Positions 48,718 to 55,810 of a stretch of DNA of 64,000 nt are shown here, piece after piece. The stretch's first letter is position 1, and the number at the start of each line of letters is the position of its first letter. The translations under genes and the position numbers were made by a program. Location: the NCBI GenBank assembly GCA_002339675.1, contig DDKB01000014.1, positions 1 through 64,000 of the forward strand, written 5' to 3'. This DNA comes from Stutzerimonas stutzeri (GTDB lineage: Bacteria; Pseudomonadota; Gammaproteobacteria; Pseudomonadales; Pseudomonadaceae). The notes beneath the pieces are model-generated. The model was given only the letters and a program-made list of their open reading frames with translations, was not told the DNA's origin and did not search any database.

Positions 48718-48743
48718 GCACGCCGGGGTTCCTGTCGGCGTGC
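48718..48743 (+). terminator. Candidate rpoS terminator hairpin
   Basis: GCACGCCG (48718-48725) pairs perfectly with CGGCGTGC (48736-48743), 18 bases after the rpoS stop. No T-run follows, so it may be an RNA-stabilising end rather than a full intrinsic terminator. Confidence 0.5.
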
Positions 48744-48902
48744 GTCTCGGCGCGTTTCGCCTTGTTGGCTGCGTACCTGCAGCGCGATAAGCCTTACGGC
48801 TTAACCCTTCCTGTGTTGCGCCTGGCTACTGGCTTCCTCGTATGTGAATGAAAGATATGGGGCGCGGGCAGAATCGGCTTTTCCTCCGTTGACGCCTACG
48901 TG

Positions 48903-48920
48903 TGTAAGCATTCGCTTACA
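48903..48920 (+). promoter_or_regulatory. GacA upstream activating sequence (UAS) of rsmZ
   Basis: TGTAAG-CATTCG-CTTACA is a perfect 18-base dyad, identical to the GacA box consensus of pseudomonad rsm genes. It lies about 170-190 bases before the predicted rsmZ start, a distance typical for rsmZ (rsmX and rsmY have it closer). Confidence 0.9.
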
Positions 48921-49057
48921 CGGCATGTAAGCCTGCCTCACTAATGCCGCTGCAAGATTGCCGCTAGTGACAAAAAATACAGTATATCTAATTGATTTAT
49001 AAGGCTTTTATTATTTTGTCAGAATTGTGGCGAGATGCCACTGGGCATTTCTACGAG

Positions 49058-49085
49058 TTGCCGTTGTCGTGCAATGCCTTAAGAT
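49058..49085 (+). promoter_or_regulatory. rsmZ core promoter
   Basis: TTGCCG (49058-49063) and TAAGAT (49080-49085) are separated by 16 bases. Transcription would start near 49092, right before the first stem-loop of the RNA. Confidence 0.6.
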
Positions 49086-49091
49086 CAGCCC

Positions 49092-49229
49092 CGTGCCCAG
49101 GGACTGGCACAGCCGGCAGGGACGTCGGTCAGGAACAGCCGCCGGATGCGGTTCATCAGGATGATGAGCAGGACACCAAGGGAGCAGGGAAGGAGGCGGG
49201 CGGGGTTAATTACCCCGCCCCTTTTTTTT
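49092..49229 (+). ncRNA. rsmZ: Small regulatory RNA RsmZ
   Basis: A roughly 138-nt RNA with nine GGA motifs, the binding sites for CsrA/RsmA-type repressors, which it titrates. Stem-loops exposing GGA are visible. One is GTGCC/GGCAC around CAGGGACT (49093-49110). A second is CCG/CGG around AGGGAC (49113-49128). The third is CCGC-CGGAT-GCGG (49139-49151) and the fourth TCATC-AGGAT-GATGA (49153-49167). It ends in a strong terminator, GGGCGGGG/CCCCGCCC (49198-49220) with eight T. Location after rpoS and the GacA box upstream agree. The 5' end is predicted, not measured. Confidence 0.93.
49198..49229 (+). terminator. Intrinsic terminator of rsmZ
   Basis: GGGCGGGG (49198-49205) and CCCCGCCC (49213-49220) enclose TTAATTA and are followed by eight T residues (49222-49229). 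Confidence 0.92.
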
Positions 49230-49285
49230 GCCTCGCGTTTGAGGTCAGGCGTGGCCCCGCCTGGCCTACGGCATTGGTTTCGCCG

Positions 49286-49708
49286 TCAGCGATTGTGCTG
49301 CCACCAATCCCGAAGCGCGGGCAGTACCTGTTCGCGTAGCAGGGGCGCGAGGTTGTCACGGGCAGGGAACCCGCATTCCAGCCAGTCCAGTTCCTCGATT
49401 TCCGCCCGGGCCACTGGCGTGCCCCGCAGCCTACCAACGAAGACCGCCGCTTCGACCCGATGATCGGGTTCGTTGGCAGCGCGTGCCTGGAAATGTCCCA
49501 GGGGTTCGAGTCGGGCCGTGTCGAGGTCGGGGCCGAGCTCCTCATTCAGCTCGCGGATGAGCGCCTCGCGGGGTGATTCGCCTGATTCGAGTTTGCCACC
49601 GGGCAGTATGAAGCTCCGCGTGGCGCGCTTGCGGACCATCAGCAGGCGGCCGGCCTCGTCGAGCAGGCAAGCTGTTGCGATTTTCAGGTGTCGTTCGGGC
49701 ATGGACAT
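49286..49708 (-). CDS. NUDIX hydrolase
   Basis: A 140-aa NUDIX pyrophosphohydrolase. The Nudix box is complete: G-K-L-E-S-G-E-S-P-R-E-A-L-I-R-E-L-N-E-E-L-G (about residues 40-61), with the metal-binding R-E-x2-E-E core. The substrate cannot be read from sequence; mutator-type (oxidised nucleotide) and ADP-ribose enzymes are both possible. The start may be 49708 (M-S-M-P-E-R-H) or 49702. It overlaps the 3' end of the upstream GNAT gene by about 20 bases, so the two are co-transcribed. It occupies the place where fdxA follows rsmZ in P. aeruginosa. Confidence 0.9.
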   Translation of the reverse strand: MSMPERHLKIATACLLDEAGRLLMVRKRATRSFILPGGKLESGESPREALIRELNEELGPDLDTARLEPLGHFQARAANEPDHRVEAAVFVGRLRGTPVARAEIEELDWLECGFPARDNLAPLLREQVLPALRDWWQHNR

Positions 49709-50121
49709 GTTCCGGGAAGGTTGCAGAACGCCACAAGCGTCTTGTGCCGGTTGTAGTTTTCGAGTCGGGCAGCGAGGGCGGGCGGCAGCGCCTGGCACTC
49801 CGTGAATCCAAGTCGTTGGTAGAACGGGCCCAGCGCGGGTTCACAAAATAGCCAGATGGGCCGCTCGCAGGTGCGTGCCACCTGGGTAACCAGCTGCTGC
49901 GCCAGTCGCTGGCGGCGCCGGCCGGGCGCCACCAGTAGCCCGGTCAACCAGTGGCCTTCGTCCAGATCCCGCAGACAAAGCCCGGCGACGATCTCGCGAT
50001 CCCAGAGCACCCAGCAACGAGCGCCGGCAGGCACCCGCATGTGACTGCGGTGGGCGCGGTAGAACTTGCCGAGCAGAGGGCGACATGAGTCCGGGAGCTG
50101 GCGCAGCTGAAGGTCGATCAC
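49684..50121 (-). CDS. GNAT-family N-acetyltransferase
   Basis: A 145-aa GNAT acetyltransferase. The acetyl-CoA motif appears as L-L-V-A-P-G-R-R-R-Q-R-L-A-Q-Q-L (about residues 65-80), and P-F-Y-Q-R-L-G-F (near 108-115) is the usual C-terminal motif. No ATG lies near the natural N-terminus; the GTG at 50121 (V-I-D-L-Q-L-R-Q-L) is the best start, with CGGAAA about nine bases upstream. The longer open frame to 50256 is unlikely. The substrate is unknown. Confidence 0.82.
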   Translation of the reverse strand: MIDLQLRQLPDSCRPLLGKFYRAHRSHMRVPAGARCWVLWDREIVAGLCLRDLDEGHWLTGLLVAPGRRRQRLAQQLVTQVARTCERPIWLFCEPALGPFYQRLGFTECQALPPALAARLENYNRHKTLVAFCNLPGTCPCPNDT

Positions 50122-50288
50122 GCGTCGTTTCCGATAGGTCGGCGGCCATATTAGCCGATGTGGTTCGGGCCGGCAGCGAAGGCTGGCGCGTGGCCGTGTG
50201 CCAGCTGTTCCGTGTATCCGAGGCATGCAATTTTTTGCGCTCGTCCGCGCTCTCAAGCTCAGACAGTCTCCAACCAGGACATAACAAC

Positions 50289-52229
50289 ATGTTGGACCTC
50301 CTGATCGTGTTCGCTTTTGTGCTCTACGGGCTGGCCTCGGGTATCCGGGCGCGGGACAAGGCTTCCCAGAGCCTGGATGAGTATTTCCTGGCGGGGCGGA
50401 CGATCAAGGGCTGGAAGGCCGGCTTCTCCATGGGGGCGACCCAGTTTGCCGCCGACACCCCGTTGCTCGTCACCGGCCTGGTGGCCACTGCCGGCGTATT
50501 CGCCTTGTGGCGGCTGTGGATCTACGGGCTGGCATTCTTGCTCATGGCCTTCGTATTCGCTGTGGGCTGGCGCCGCGCCGGGGTGCTGACGGACGCCGAG
50601 CTGACCCGTGTGCGCTATAGCGGCAAGGGTGTCACGCCGTTGCGCCTGCTCAAGGCGATCTACTACGGCACGGTGATCAATTGCGTGGTGCTGGCAATGG
50701 TGCTGGTTGCCGCCATCCGCATTGCCGAGGTGTTTCTGCCCTGGCATGACTGGCTGCCGGCTGGCCTTTACCAGCCAATCGTCCAGTTCGTGTCGGCCAG
50801 CGGCCTTCAGCTGGGCGAAAGCATCACCGGGCTGACGCCGGCGATGATGAGCGCCAACAACCTGATCTCGATTCTGCTGATCCTGGCCTTCACCGCTATG
50901 TATTCCATCACAGGAGGCTTGCGGGCAGTGGTCCAGACGGATGTCGTCCAGTTCAGCCTGGCGATGATCGGCACCTTGTTGTACGCCTGGTTCGTGGTTG
51001 ACGCGGCCGGTGGGCTCGGCGGCCTGACGGATCGGCTCGTCGAGCTCTACGGGGCCGAGCAGGCTGGGCGCATGCTGTCGTTCGCGCCACCGGCGGACGC
51101 CGGGGAAGCGCTGATGCCGTTTCTCGTGATCGTCGGCCTGCAATGGTTTTTCCAGATGAACGCCGACGGCACGGGCTACCTGGCGCAGCGCAGCATGGCC
51201 TGCCCAACCGACCGAGACGCGCGCATTGCCGCGCTGGTGTTCGCCTGGCTGCAGATATTCCTGCGCAGCCTGTTCTGGCTGGCCATCGCGATCGGCCTGC
51301 TGGTGCTGTACCCGTTCACGCCCGGCGACGCTGCCGGCGAGGGCTTCACTGCGGCGCGCGAGGCGCTGTTCGTGCAAGGCATCGAGGAGCTGCTGCCGCC
51401 TGGCGTGCGCGGACTGATGCTGGTCGGCCTGCTGGCCGCCCTGGCGTCCACCGTCGACACCCACCTGAACTGGGGCGCCTCCTACTGGAGTAATGACGTC
51501 TATGGCGGCGTGTTCGCGCCCCACGTGCTCAAGCGCAAGGCCAGTGGCCGGGAGCTGGTGCTGGTGGCCCGGCTGTCCAACGTACTGATCCTGGTGCTGG
51601 CGATGATCGTCATGGCCAACCTCGGCTCGATCCAGACGGCCTGGTTCATTTCCCTGCTGTTCGGGGCGGGGATGGGGTCGGTGCTGGTGCTGCGTTGGCT
51701 ATGGGAACGGATCAATCTGTATGCGGAACTGACTGCCATGGCGGTGTCGCTGATTACCGCGCCTCTGTTGCTGTATTACCTCGGGACCGACCCGGACACC
51801 GAGTGGATGCGGCTCGGGATCATGGCGCTGACGACCACCACGGCGGCGATCCTGGTCACCTTCATTACGCCGGCGACGGATCACGCCACGCTCAAGCGTT
51901 TCTATCGCCGAGTTCGCCCGTTCGGTTTCTGGCGGCACGCTGCGGGCCTCAATGGCGTGGCCGCCTCGATACCGCTCAGGGCTCTGGGCATCCGCCTCGG
52001 TGCGGTGGCGGTCACGGCAGTTTCGTTGTTCTGTCTGCTGATCGGGGTGGGCCGCTGGCTGTTCCCGGCACCGTCGGGTAACGCATGGGTGGGCTGGGGT
52101 TGCCTTGCCGTGGGCTTGCTGCTGATACCGGTGTGGTTGCGTATCGCGATCGGTCGCCAGTTCGATGACGACCCAGCGCCCGAGCCACTGACGCAGGAGA
52201 CTCCCGCGGGGCAGCGTGGCGTAGTCTGA
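50289..52229 (+). CDS. Sodium:solute symporter (SSS) family transporter
   Basis: A 646-aa inner-membrane transporter of the SSS family (LeuT fold). The N-terminus has S-L-D-E-Y-F-L-A-G-R-T-I-K-G-W-K-A-G-F-S (about residues 27-46), the usual S-x-D-D/E-Y-F-L-A-G-R motif of helix 1. About 14-15 hydrophobic segments are visible, and S-T-V-D-T-H-L-N-W-G (near 388) corresponds to the sodium-site helix. It is longer than sugar or proline symporters owing to extra C-terminal helices. The substrate cannot be told; no linked pathway genes are present. The ATG at 50289 was chosen because upstream residues are not hydrophobic or conserved-looking. Confidence 0.87.
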   Translation: MLDLLIVFAFVLYGLASGIRARDKASQSLDEYFLAGRTIKGWKAGFSMGATQFAADTPLLVTGLVATAGVFALWRLWIYGLAFLLMAFVFAVGWRRAGVLTDAELTRVRYSGKGVTPLRLLKAIYYGTVINCVVLAMVLVAAIRIAEVFLPWHDWLPAGLYQPIVQFVSASGLQLGESITGLTPAMMSANNLISILLILAFTAMYSITGGLRAVVQTDVVQFSLAMIGTLLYAWFVVDAAGGLGGLTDRLVELYGAEQAGRMLSFAPPADAGEALMPFLVIVGLQWFFQMNADGTGYLAQRSMACPTDRDARIAALVFAWLQIFLRSLFWLAIAIGLLVLYPFTPGDAAGEGFTAAREALFVQGIEELLPPGVRGLMLVGLLAALASTVDTHLNWGASYWSNDVYGGVFAPHVLKRKASGRELVLVARLSNVLILVLAMIVMANLGSIQTAWFISLLFGAGMGSVLVLRWLWERINLYAELTAMAVSLITAPLLLYYLGTDPDTEWMRLGIMALTTTTAAILVTFITPATDHATLKRFYRRVRPFGFWRHAAGLNGVAASIPLRALGIRLGAVAVTAVSLFCLLIGVGRWLFPAPSGNAWVGWGCLAVGLLLIPVWLRIAIGRQFDDDPAPEPLTQETPAGQRGVV

Positions 52230-52726
52230 GATCGGCTTGGCCGGCTCGGCAGAGGGCTGTCCACAGCGGTAAGCGGCCTGTGCTTGGGTGTGCAGCGTCA
52301 CAAACTCTATCGCGCCTCCAGTAGTGCTGCATGACACCGCGTCAATTACCGGCCCGGTTCTGCTTTATGTCTGTTTGGACCTGTTGCGTTGCAGTTTCCC
52401 TATACGGCAATGCTGGCTCAATATCGTTAGTTCGCTTTCTGTACCGTCTCGTTTGATGGCATTTAAAAATCAATACTCGCGTATGGCTTGTTTGTTCGAT
52501 TGCCGTTGCGCTTGTTTTTCGGGAGTCTGAAGTTTCTGCGGAAACTTCGTTTTTTCCAAAATTGTAGTGTGTATTTAATGGCAAAAAACCGTTTGTTTTT
52601 AAAGGGTTGGCCGACATACCTAAAATAAAATGAACAGTTGAGGCGAGCTTGTGTCACTAACTATGCGCACCGCGAGAGCGTCACTGCGTATTCCGCCACA
52701 ACTTATAAAGAACAAGAGGTGTTGTC
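52230..52726. other. AT-rich gap with an orphan terminator
   Basis: About 500 bases, visibly richer in A and T than anything else in the window (from about 52330). No convincing protein gene is present: the longest frames (for example 52342-52617 minus) have no recognisable features. It contains a strong plus-strand terminator (52529-52555) with no gene in front of it. TATAAA (52704-52709) is close to the next start codon and may be a -10 box. Possible uses are a small RNA gene, an H-NS/MvaT-type silencing tract, or a remnant of an insertion. Confidence 0.55.
52529..52555 (+). terminator. Intrinsic terminator without an upstream coding gene
   Basis: GAAGTTTC (52529-52536), loop TGCG, GAAACTTC (52541-52548), then GTTTTTT. 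It is a near-ideal hairpin with T-run. It lies about 300 bases after the symporter stop, too far to be a routine terminator of that gene, so it may end a small RNA. Confidence 0.8.
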
Positions 52727-53242
52727 ATGAACCGACTCTTCAAAACTTCCCTCCTGGTTGCCGCCATGCTTCCAGCGATCGCAGTAGCCGCTCCGGTGGC
52801 CGGGGACCGTGAAATTACATTAAGTGGTGCGGGCAGTAGCGACAAGGATTTCAACGACACTATCCTGTCGGTCCAGGGTAGTTGGGGTACTTACCTGGAC
52901 GAGGCATCGATGTGGGGTGTCCGGCAAACGGTCAATGCCCGCGATTCGGAAGGTGAAAGCGTGCAGTTCGACGGCTCGACCCGGGTGTTTTACGACTACC
53001 ACTTCGGCAATGGGCGGGCGCGTCCGTTCGTCGGTGTGAGCCTGGGTGGCCTCTACGGCGAGGAAGTGGACGAAACCTTCATGGGCGGTCCTGAACTTGG
53101 CGTCAAGTACTGGGTGCAGGACAAGACGTTCATCACCGCAATGGCCGAGTATCAATTTCTGTTCAAGAGCGGAAGCGATGCGCGTGACCGTTACGATGAT
53201 GGCGCCTTCTTTTACAGCGTCGGTATCGGCTACAACTACTGA
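52727..53242 (+). CDS. Small outer-membrane beta-barrel protein
   Basis: A 171-aa exported protein with a clear Sec signal peptide (cleavage after A-V-A-A, about residue 22). The rest alternates polar and aromatic/hydrophobic residues in about eight strands, ending in an aromatic residue (S-V-G-I-G-Y-N-Y), the C-terminal signature recognised by BamA. This fits the OmpA/OmpW-like eight-stranded barrel superfamily (outer membrane protein beta-barrel domain). AAGAGGTG is a good ribosome binding site. No specific function can be assigned. Confidence 0.82.
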   Translation: MNRLFKTSLLVAAMLPAIAVAAPVAGDREITLSGAGSSDKDFNDTILSVQGSWGTYLDEASMWGVRQTVNARDSEGESVQFDGSTRVFYDYHFGNGRARPFVGVSLGGLYGEEVDETFMGGPELGVKYWVQDKTFITAMAEYQFLFKSGSDARDRYDDGAFFYSVGIGYNY

Positions 53243-53263
53243 GTCGGTATGAAGTACCAGTCG

Positions 53264-53287
53264 GTGCGATGCCTGCGGGCATCGCAC
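53264..53287 (+). terminator. Hairpin terminator after the barrel protein gene
   Basis: GTGCGATGCC (53264-53273), loop TGCG and GGCATCGCAC (53278-53287) form a perfect ten-base stem followed by GCTTTGTT. It lies between convergent genes (barrel protein and SIR2-like gene) and may serve both strands. Confidence 0.75.
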
Positions 53288-53339
53288 GCTTTGTTCCAGT
53301 CGCTCTTGGTGCGTTGAGTAAAAGAGCGAAGCTGGTCGT

Positions 53340-54131
53340 TCAATCCTCGACCAGCGACTTGAGAAAGTTGCGCAGCGCCAGGCCGGGTTCGTCATCGTCC
53401 GATGTGATCATGCGGATGCCCCATTGGCTGAGTATTTCTTCCTGCACCGGATTGGGCTTGTGCGAGAAGACATAGGAAATGGGCCGGACACCCATGGTTT
53501 CATGCTCGTTCCACATCTTCGCCAGCTTGTAGAACAACAACCGGATGTTGGTATCGGACAGGCTGTAGCCAATGAACAGCACGGCGCGGCTGAGTGTGTC
53601 CGCCCGCAGCTTTATATCCAGCGGCGTTTCGAACTGCAGCCGTTCGTAATAGCTCGTTTCATCCAGCACGATCGAATCATCGTCGTCGAAGTCGCCATGG
53701 AACTTGACGATCTGGCGTATGCCGTCGCGTGCCTTCACCAGATCGCTGGCATTGGCGATTTTCAGGTAATGCACGCCGTGGGCGTCATGGGCATTTTCCA
53801 GCCAGCGGTCGTAGTTGGTGGTGTAGATCGCGGGGAAGCGACCCTGCACGATCAGCCGGTGGATCTCCGACTCGCGGATATCGATGTTCTTGTGCCATTC
53901 GCGATCCATCCAGCTGCGCAGCGGGCCGATGTTGCCCTTCTTGATTCGGTAGTACTCGGCCAGCGAGAGGAAGTTGCCGTAGGTGTCGAACACGTCGGGG
54001 TCGTAATCGAGCTGCGCGGCGATTTCGTCGATCAGTTCGCGCCAGGGCGGCAGGCCGATGTTGGCCGAGACCCCCGAGCCGACGAAGAGGATCAGGCGAT
54101 TGTCGCGATAGGCTTCCAGTAGTTTCTGCAT
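53340..54131 (-). CDS. SIR2-like domain protein, candidate NADase effector (KomC-like)
   Basis: A 263-aa SIR2-like (SIR2_2-type) protein without zinc cysteines. NAD-binding features are intact: F-V-G-S-G-V-S (residues 16-22), Y-T-T-N-Y-D (N106, D108), F-H-G-D with the candidate catalytic H145, and G-Y-S-L-S-D-T-N (188-195). In bacterial defence such domains act as NAD+-destroying effectors. It follows the HAM1-like gene by six bases, with GGAG overlapping that gene's end, so the two are co-translated. The pair matches the KomB-KomC part of the Kongming anti-phage system in kind. The role is inferred; a regulatory deacetylase function is less likely. Confidence 0.8.
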   Translation of the reverse strand: MQKLLEAYRDNRLILFVGSGVSANIGLPPWRELIDEIAAQLDYDPDVFDTYGNFLSLAEYYRIKKGNIGPLRSWMDREWHKNIDIRESEIHRLIVQGRFPAIYTTNYDRWLENAHDAHGVHYLKIANASDLVKARDGIRQIVKFHGDFDDDDSIVLDETSYYERLQFETPLDIKLRADTLSRAVLFIGYSLSDTNIRLLFYKLAKMWNEHETMGVRPISYVFSHKPNPVQEEILSQWGIRMITSDDDEPGLALRNFLKSLVED

Positions 54132-54137
54132 GCCTGT

Positions 54138-54686
54138 TCAGACTCCGCGCAGGTGGGTGATGAATGCCTCCAGCGCGCGGCGGCGCATGGACAGGTCGCT
54201 GTGAACGCCGCCGAGTTCGGCGAAGGTGCAGCTGTAGCCGTCGGGGATGAACACGTTGTCCCATTCGAAGCCCTTGTCGCCTGCCGGCGTGCGGGAGATC
54301 CGCCCGGACACCTCGCCGGTGAAGAAATGCCGCTTGCGTCCGTCGCAATAGCCGATCAGCGTCCGGGCCACGGCGGATGGGTCCTCCAGGCTGCCGATGA
54401 GTTCAGAGAAGCGCACCGCGTGGAGTCGGTCCCAGAACGCCTGTGTCAATCCGCCGGGAAAGCCGTTGAGCCGGTTGATGAACAGCCCGGAATGTTCGAC
54501 GAAGACGGGTTTGCCGATCAGCTTGAAGGCGTCGAGCAGCTTGTCGCTGACCAGCTGGTGCAGGTCTTCGGTCTGGGTTTCGACGATGCGCACCGGAAAG
54601 CTGACGATTTCGATGCCGCTCTGCTGCAGGAAGGCCCGCGCGTCGCGGATCTTTTGCTCGTTGACCGAGGCAAAGCGGATCTTCAT
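54138..54686 (-). CDS. HAM1/RdgB-fold non-canonical purine NTP-binding protein (KomB-like)
   Basis: A 182-aa protein of the HAM1/RdgB (ITPase) fold. Fold markers are F-A-S-V-N-E-Q-K-I (S7, N9, K12), the E36 strand, V-E-H-S-G-L (63-68) and G-F-E-W-D (F140, D143). The position of the catalytic Asp (D69 of E. coli RdgB, in D-D-S-G-L) is His65 here, and the base-contacting S-H-R-G reads S-M-R-R. So it is probably a binding or sensor protein rather than an efficient pyrophosphatase. The ATG at 54686 follows GGGAG by six bases; ATG 54698 is a poorer alternative. First gene of the two-gene operon with the SIR2-like gene. Confidence 0.8.
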   Translation of the reverse strand: MKIRFASVNEQKIRDARAFLQQSGIEIVSFPVRIVETQTEDLHQLVSDKLLDAFKLIGKPVFVEHSGLFINRLNGFPGGLTQAFWDRLHAVRFSELIGSLEDPSAVARTLIGYCDGRKRHFFTGEVSGRISRTPAGDKGFEWDNVFIPDGYSCTFAELGGVHSDLSMRRRALEAFITHLRGV

Positions 54687-54725
54687 AGCGGCTCCCATGA
54701 CACGGCGCGACCTGCCGAATGCAGG

Positions 54726-54743
54726 GCGTCACAGCTATGACGC
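54726..54743. promoter_or_regulatory. GCGTCA/TGACGC dyad upstream of the HAM1-SIR2 operon
   Basis: GCGTCA (54726-54731) and TGACGC (54738-54743) are perfect inverted arms separated by CAGCTA. The dyad is flanked on both sides by CAGGGC/AGGGC. It is 40-57 bases before the HAM1-like start, where an operator or core promoter element would act. It could also be the terminator stem of the upstream haemoglobin gene, but no T-run follows. Confidence 0.5.
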
Positions 54744-54792
54744 AGGGCAGCGCCGGGGGTTCGCCGGAAGCGGCAGCGGGCCGGCGGCGATG

Positions 54793-55239
54793 TCAGGCCG
54801 GCTGGTGCGGGTGGGCCGGGCAGCCGCTCCGCCCGGCCTGCAGGATCCGCTCGGCCGGAACCCGCAGTTGGGCCAGCAGGTATTCGGCGAATGCCGGCGC
54901 GTAGTCCTGGCAGGCGATCGCCTGCGCCATGCAGTCGAGCCAGGCGTCGCGCTCCGCTTCGCCCACCGGCCAGCGCCGATGGAACTGCGGAATGCTGATA
55001 CTGCCGTAGCGCTCGGCGTAGCGGCGCGGCCCGCCCAGCCAGCCACAGAGAAACGCCGCCAGGCGCGTCGGTGACTCGCCCAGGTCCTCGGGGTACAGGC
55101 GGCGTACGCAGGCCGCGGCGGCGTGCGTATCCATGATCCGGTAGAAATCAGCGACCAGTTGGTCCAGCCCGGCCTCGCCACCGGCTGCCTGAAAAGAGGC
55201 GTCAGCGACACCGAAGGGTCGGTCCGTGGAGTGGTTCAT
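54793..55239 (-). CDS. Group II truncated haemoglobin
   Basis: A 148-aa 2-on-2 globin. D-F-Y-R-I-M-D (about residues 27-33) holds the B10 tyrosine. R-Y-G-S-I-S-I-P-Q-F-H-R-R-W-P-V-G (near 79-95) contains the proximal F8 histidine, and R-D-A-W-L-D-C-M (near 99) has the G8 tryptophan typical of group II. Such proteins bind O2 or NO and help nitrosative or peroxide resistance. The start at 55239 follows GAGG. It is 106 bases upstream of the HAM1-like gene on the same strand, but probably a separate unit. Confidence 0.9.
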   Translation of the reverse strand: MNHSTDRPFGVADASFQAAGGEAGLDQLVADFYRIMDTHAAAACVRRLYPEDLGESPTRLAAFLCGWLGGPRRYAERYGSISIPQFHRRWPVGEAERDAWLDCMAQAIACQDYAPAFAEYLLAQLRVPAERILQAGRSGCPAHPHQPA

Positions 55240-55357
55240 GAGGGGCCTCGGGGCGGATGGTCCGCCTGGATTGATCCAGAGCAAGGGAAGCCGAACTGGC
55301 GGCCAGGCGGTGCAGGGGATGGACTATGCTGGGAGCTCCAACCGGTGGAGACTCGCT

Positions 55358-55789
55358 ATGCGCAATATTCTTCTCGCTTTCGATGGATCGGACAACGCCA
55401 AGCGGGCGCTGCAGTACATCATCGACTTCGCGGCCGACCTCGCCAAACCCCTGCAGGTGCATGTCCTGAACGTTCAACAGGAGCCTGTGCTCTACGGTGA
55501 GTTCGTCACGGCCGATACCGTCGAGGACCTCAACCAGAGCTTTCTCGACCGCTCGCGACGGACACTGGCCGAGGCGGCCACCGCGCTCGAGGCGGCCGGC
55601 ATTCCCCACGAGACCCACGCCATACTCGGCAACGTCGCCGAACAGGTCGGCGACGCGGTTAAGCGACTGGGCTGCGACACCGTGGTCATGGGCACCCGTG
55701 GCCTGGGCAGTTTCAGTGGCATGCTGCTGGGGTCGGTGGCCAACCGCGTGGTCCATGAGGTCTCGGTGCCGGTACTGCTGGTGAAGTAA
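55358..55789 (+). CDS. Universal stress protein (UspA family, ATP-binding type)
   Basis: A 143-aa single-domain universal stress protein. The N-terminus N-I-L-L-A-F-D-G-S and the C-terminal nucleotide motif M-G-T-R-G-L-G-S-F-S-G-M-L-L-G-S (about residues 111-126) match the G-2x-G-9x-G-S/T pattern of ATP-binding members. Start at 55358 with GGTGGAG upstream. It is divergent from the haemoglobin gene. Function is a general stress-survival role, not specific. Confidence 0.93.
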   Translation: MRNILLAFDGSDNAKRALQYIIDFAADLAKPLQVHVLNVQQEPVLYGEFVTADTVEDLNQSFLDRSRRTLAEAATALEAAGIPHETHAILGNVAEQVGDAVKRLGCDTVVMGTRGLGSFSGMLLGSVANRVVHEVSVPVLLVK

Positions 55790-55810
55790 AGGAGGGCGGG
55801 CAGGCCTGGC

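Larger units (their letters stand above)
48744..49091 (+). other. rsmZ upstream regulatory region
   Basis: About 350 bases without a gene. It holds a GacA box at 48903-48920 and an AT-rich stretch at about 48968-49020, the kind of linker bound by MvaT/MvaU or IHF in front of rsmZ. A promoter follows at 49058-49085. Open frames crossing it are not supported. Confidence 0.7.

Noticed and set aside
48992..49339. 115-codon plus-strand frame after rpoS
   Set aside because: It runs across the rsmZ RNA and its terminator; no ribosome binding site.
50259..51524. 421-codon frame opposite the SSS symporter
   Set aside because: Gln/His/Arg-rich shadow of hydrophobic codons; not protein-like.
52342..52617. 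91-codon minus-strand frame in the AT-rich gap
   Set aside because: No start signal or similarity, and overlaps the terminator hairpin; region treated as non-coding.
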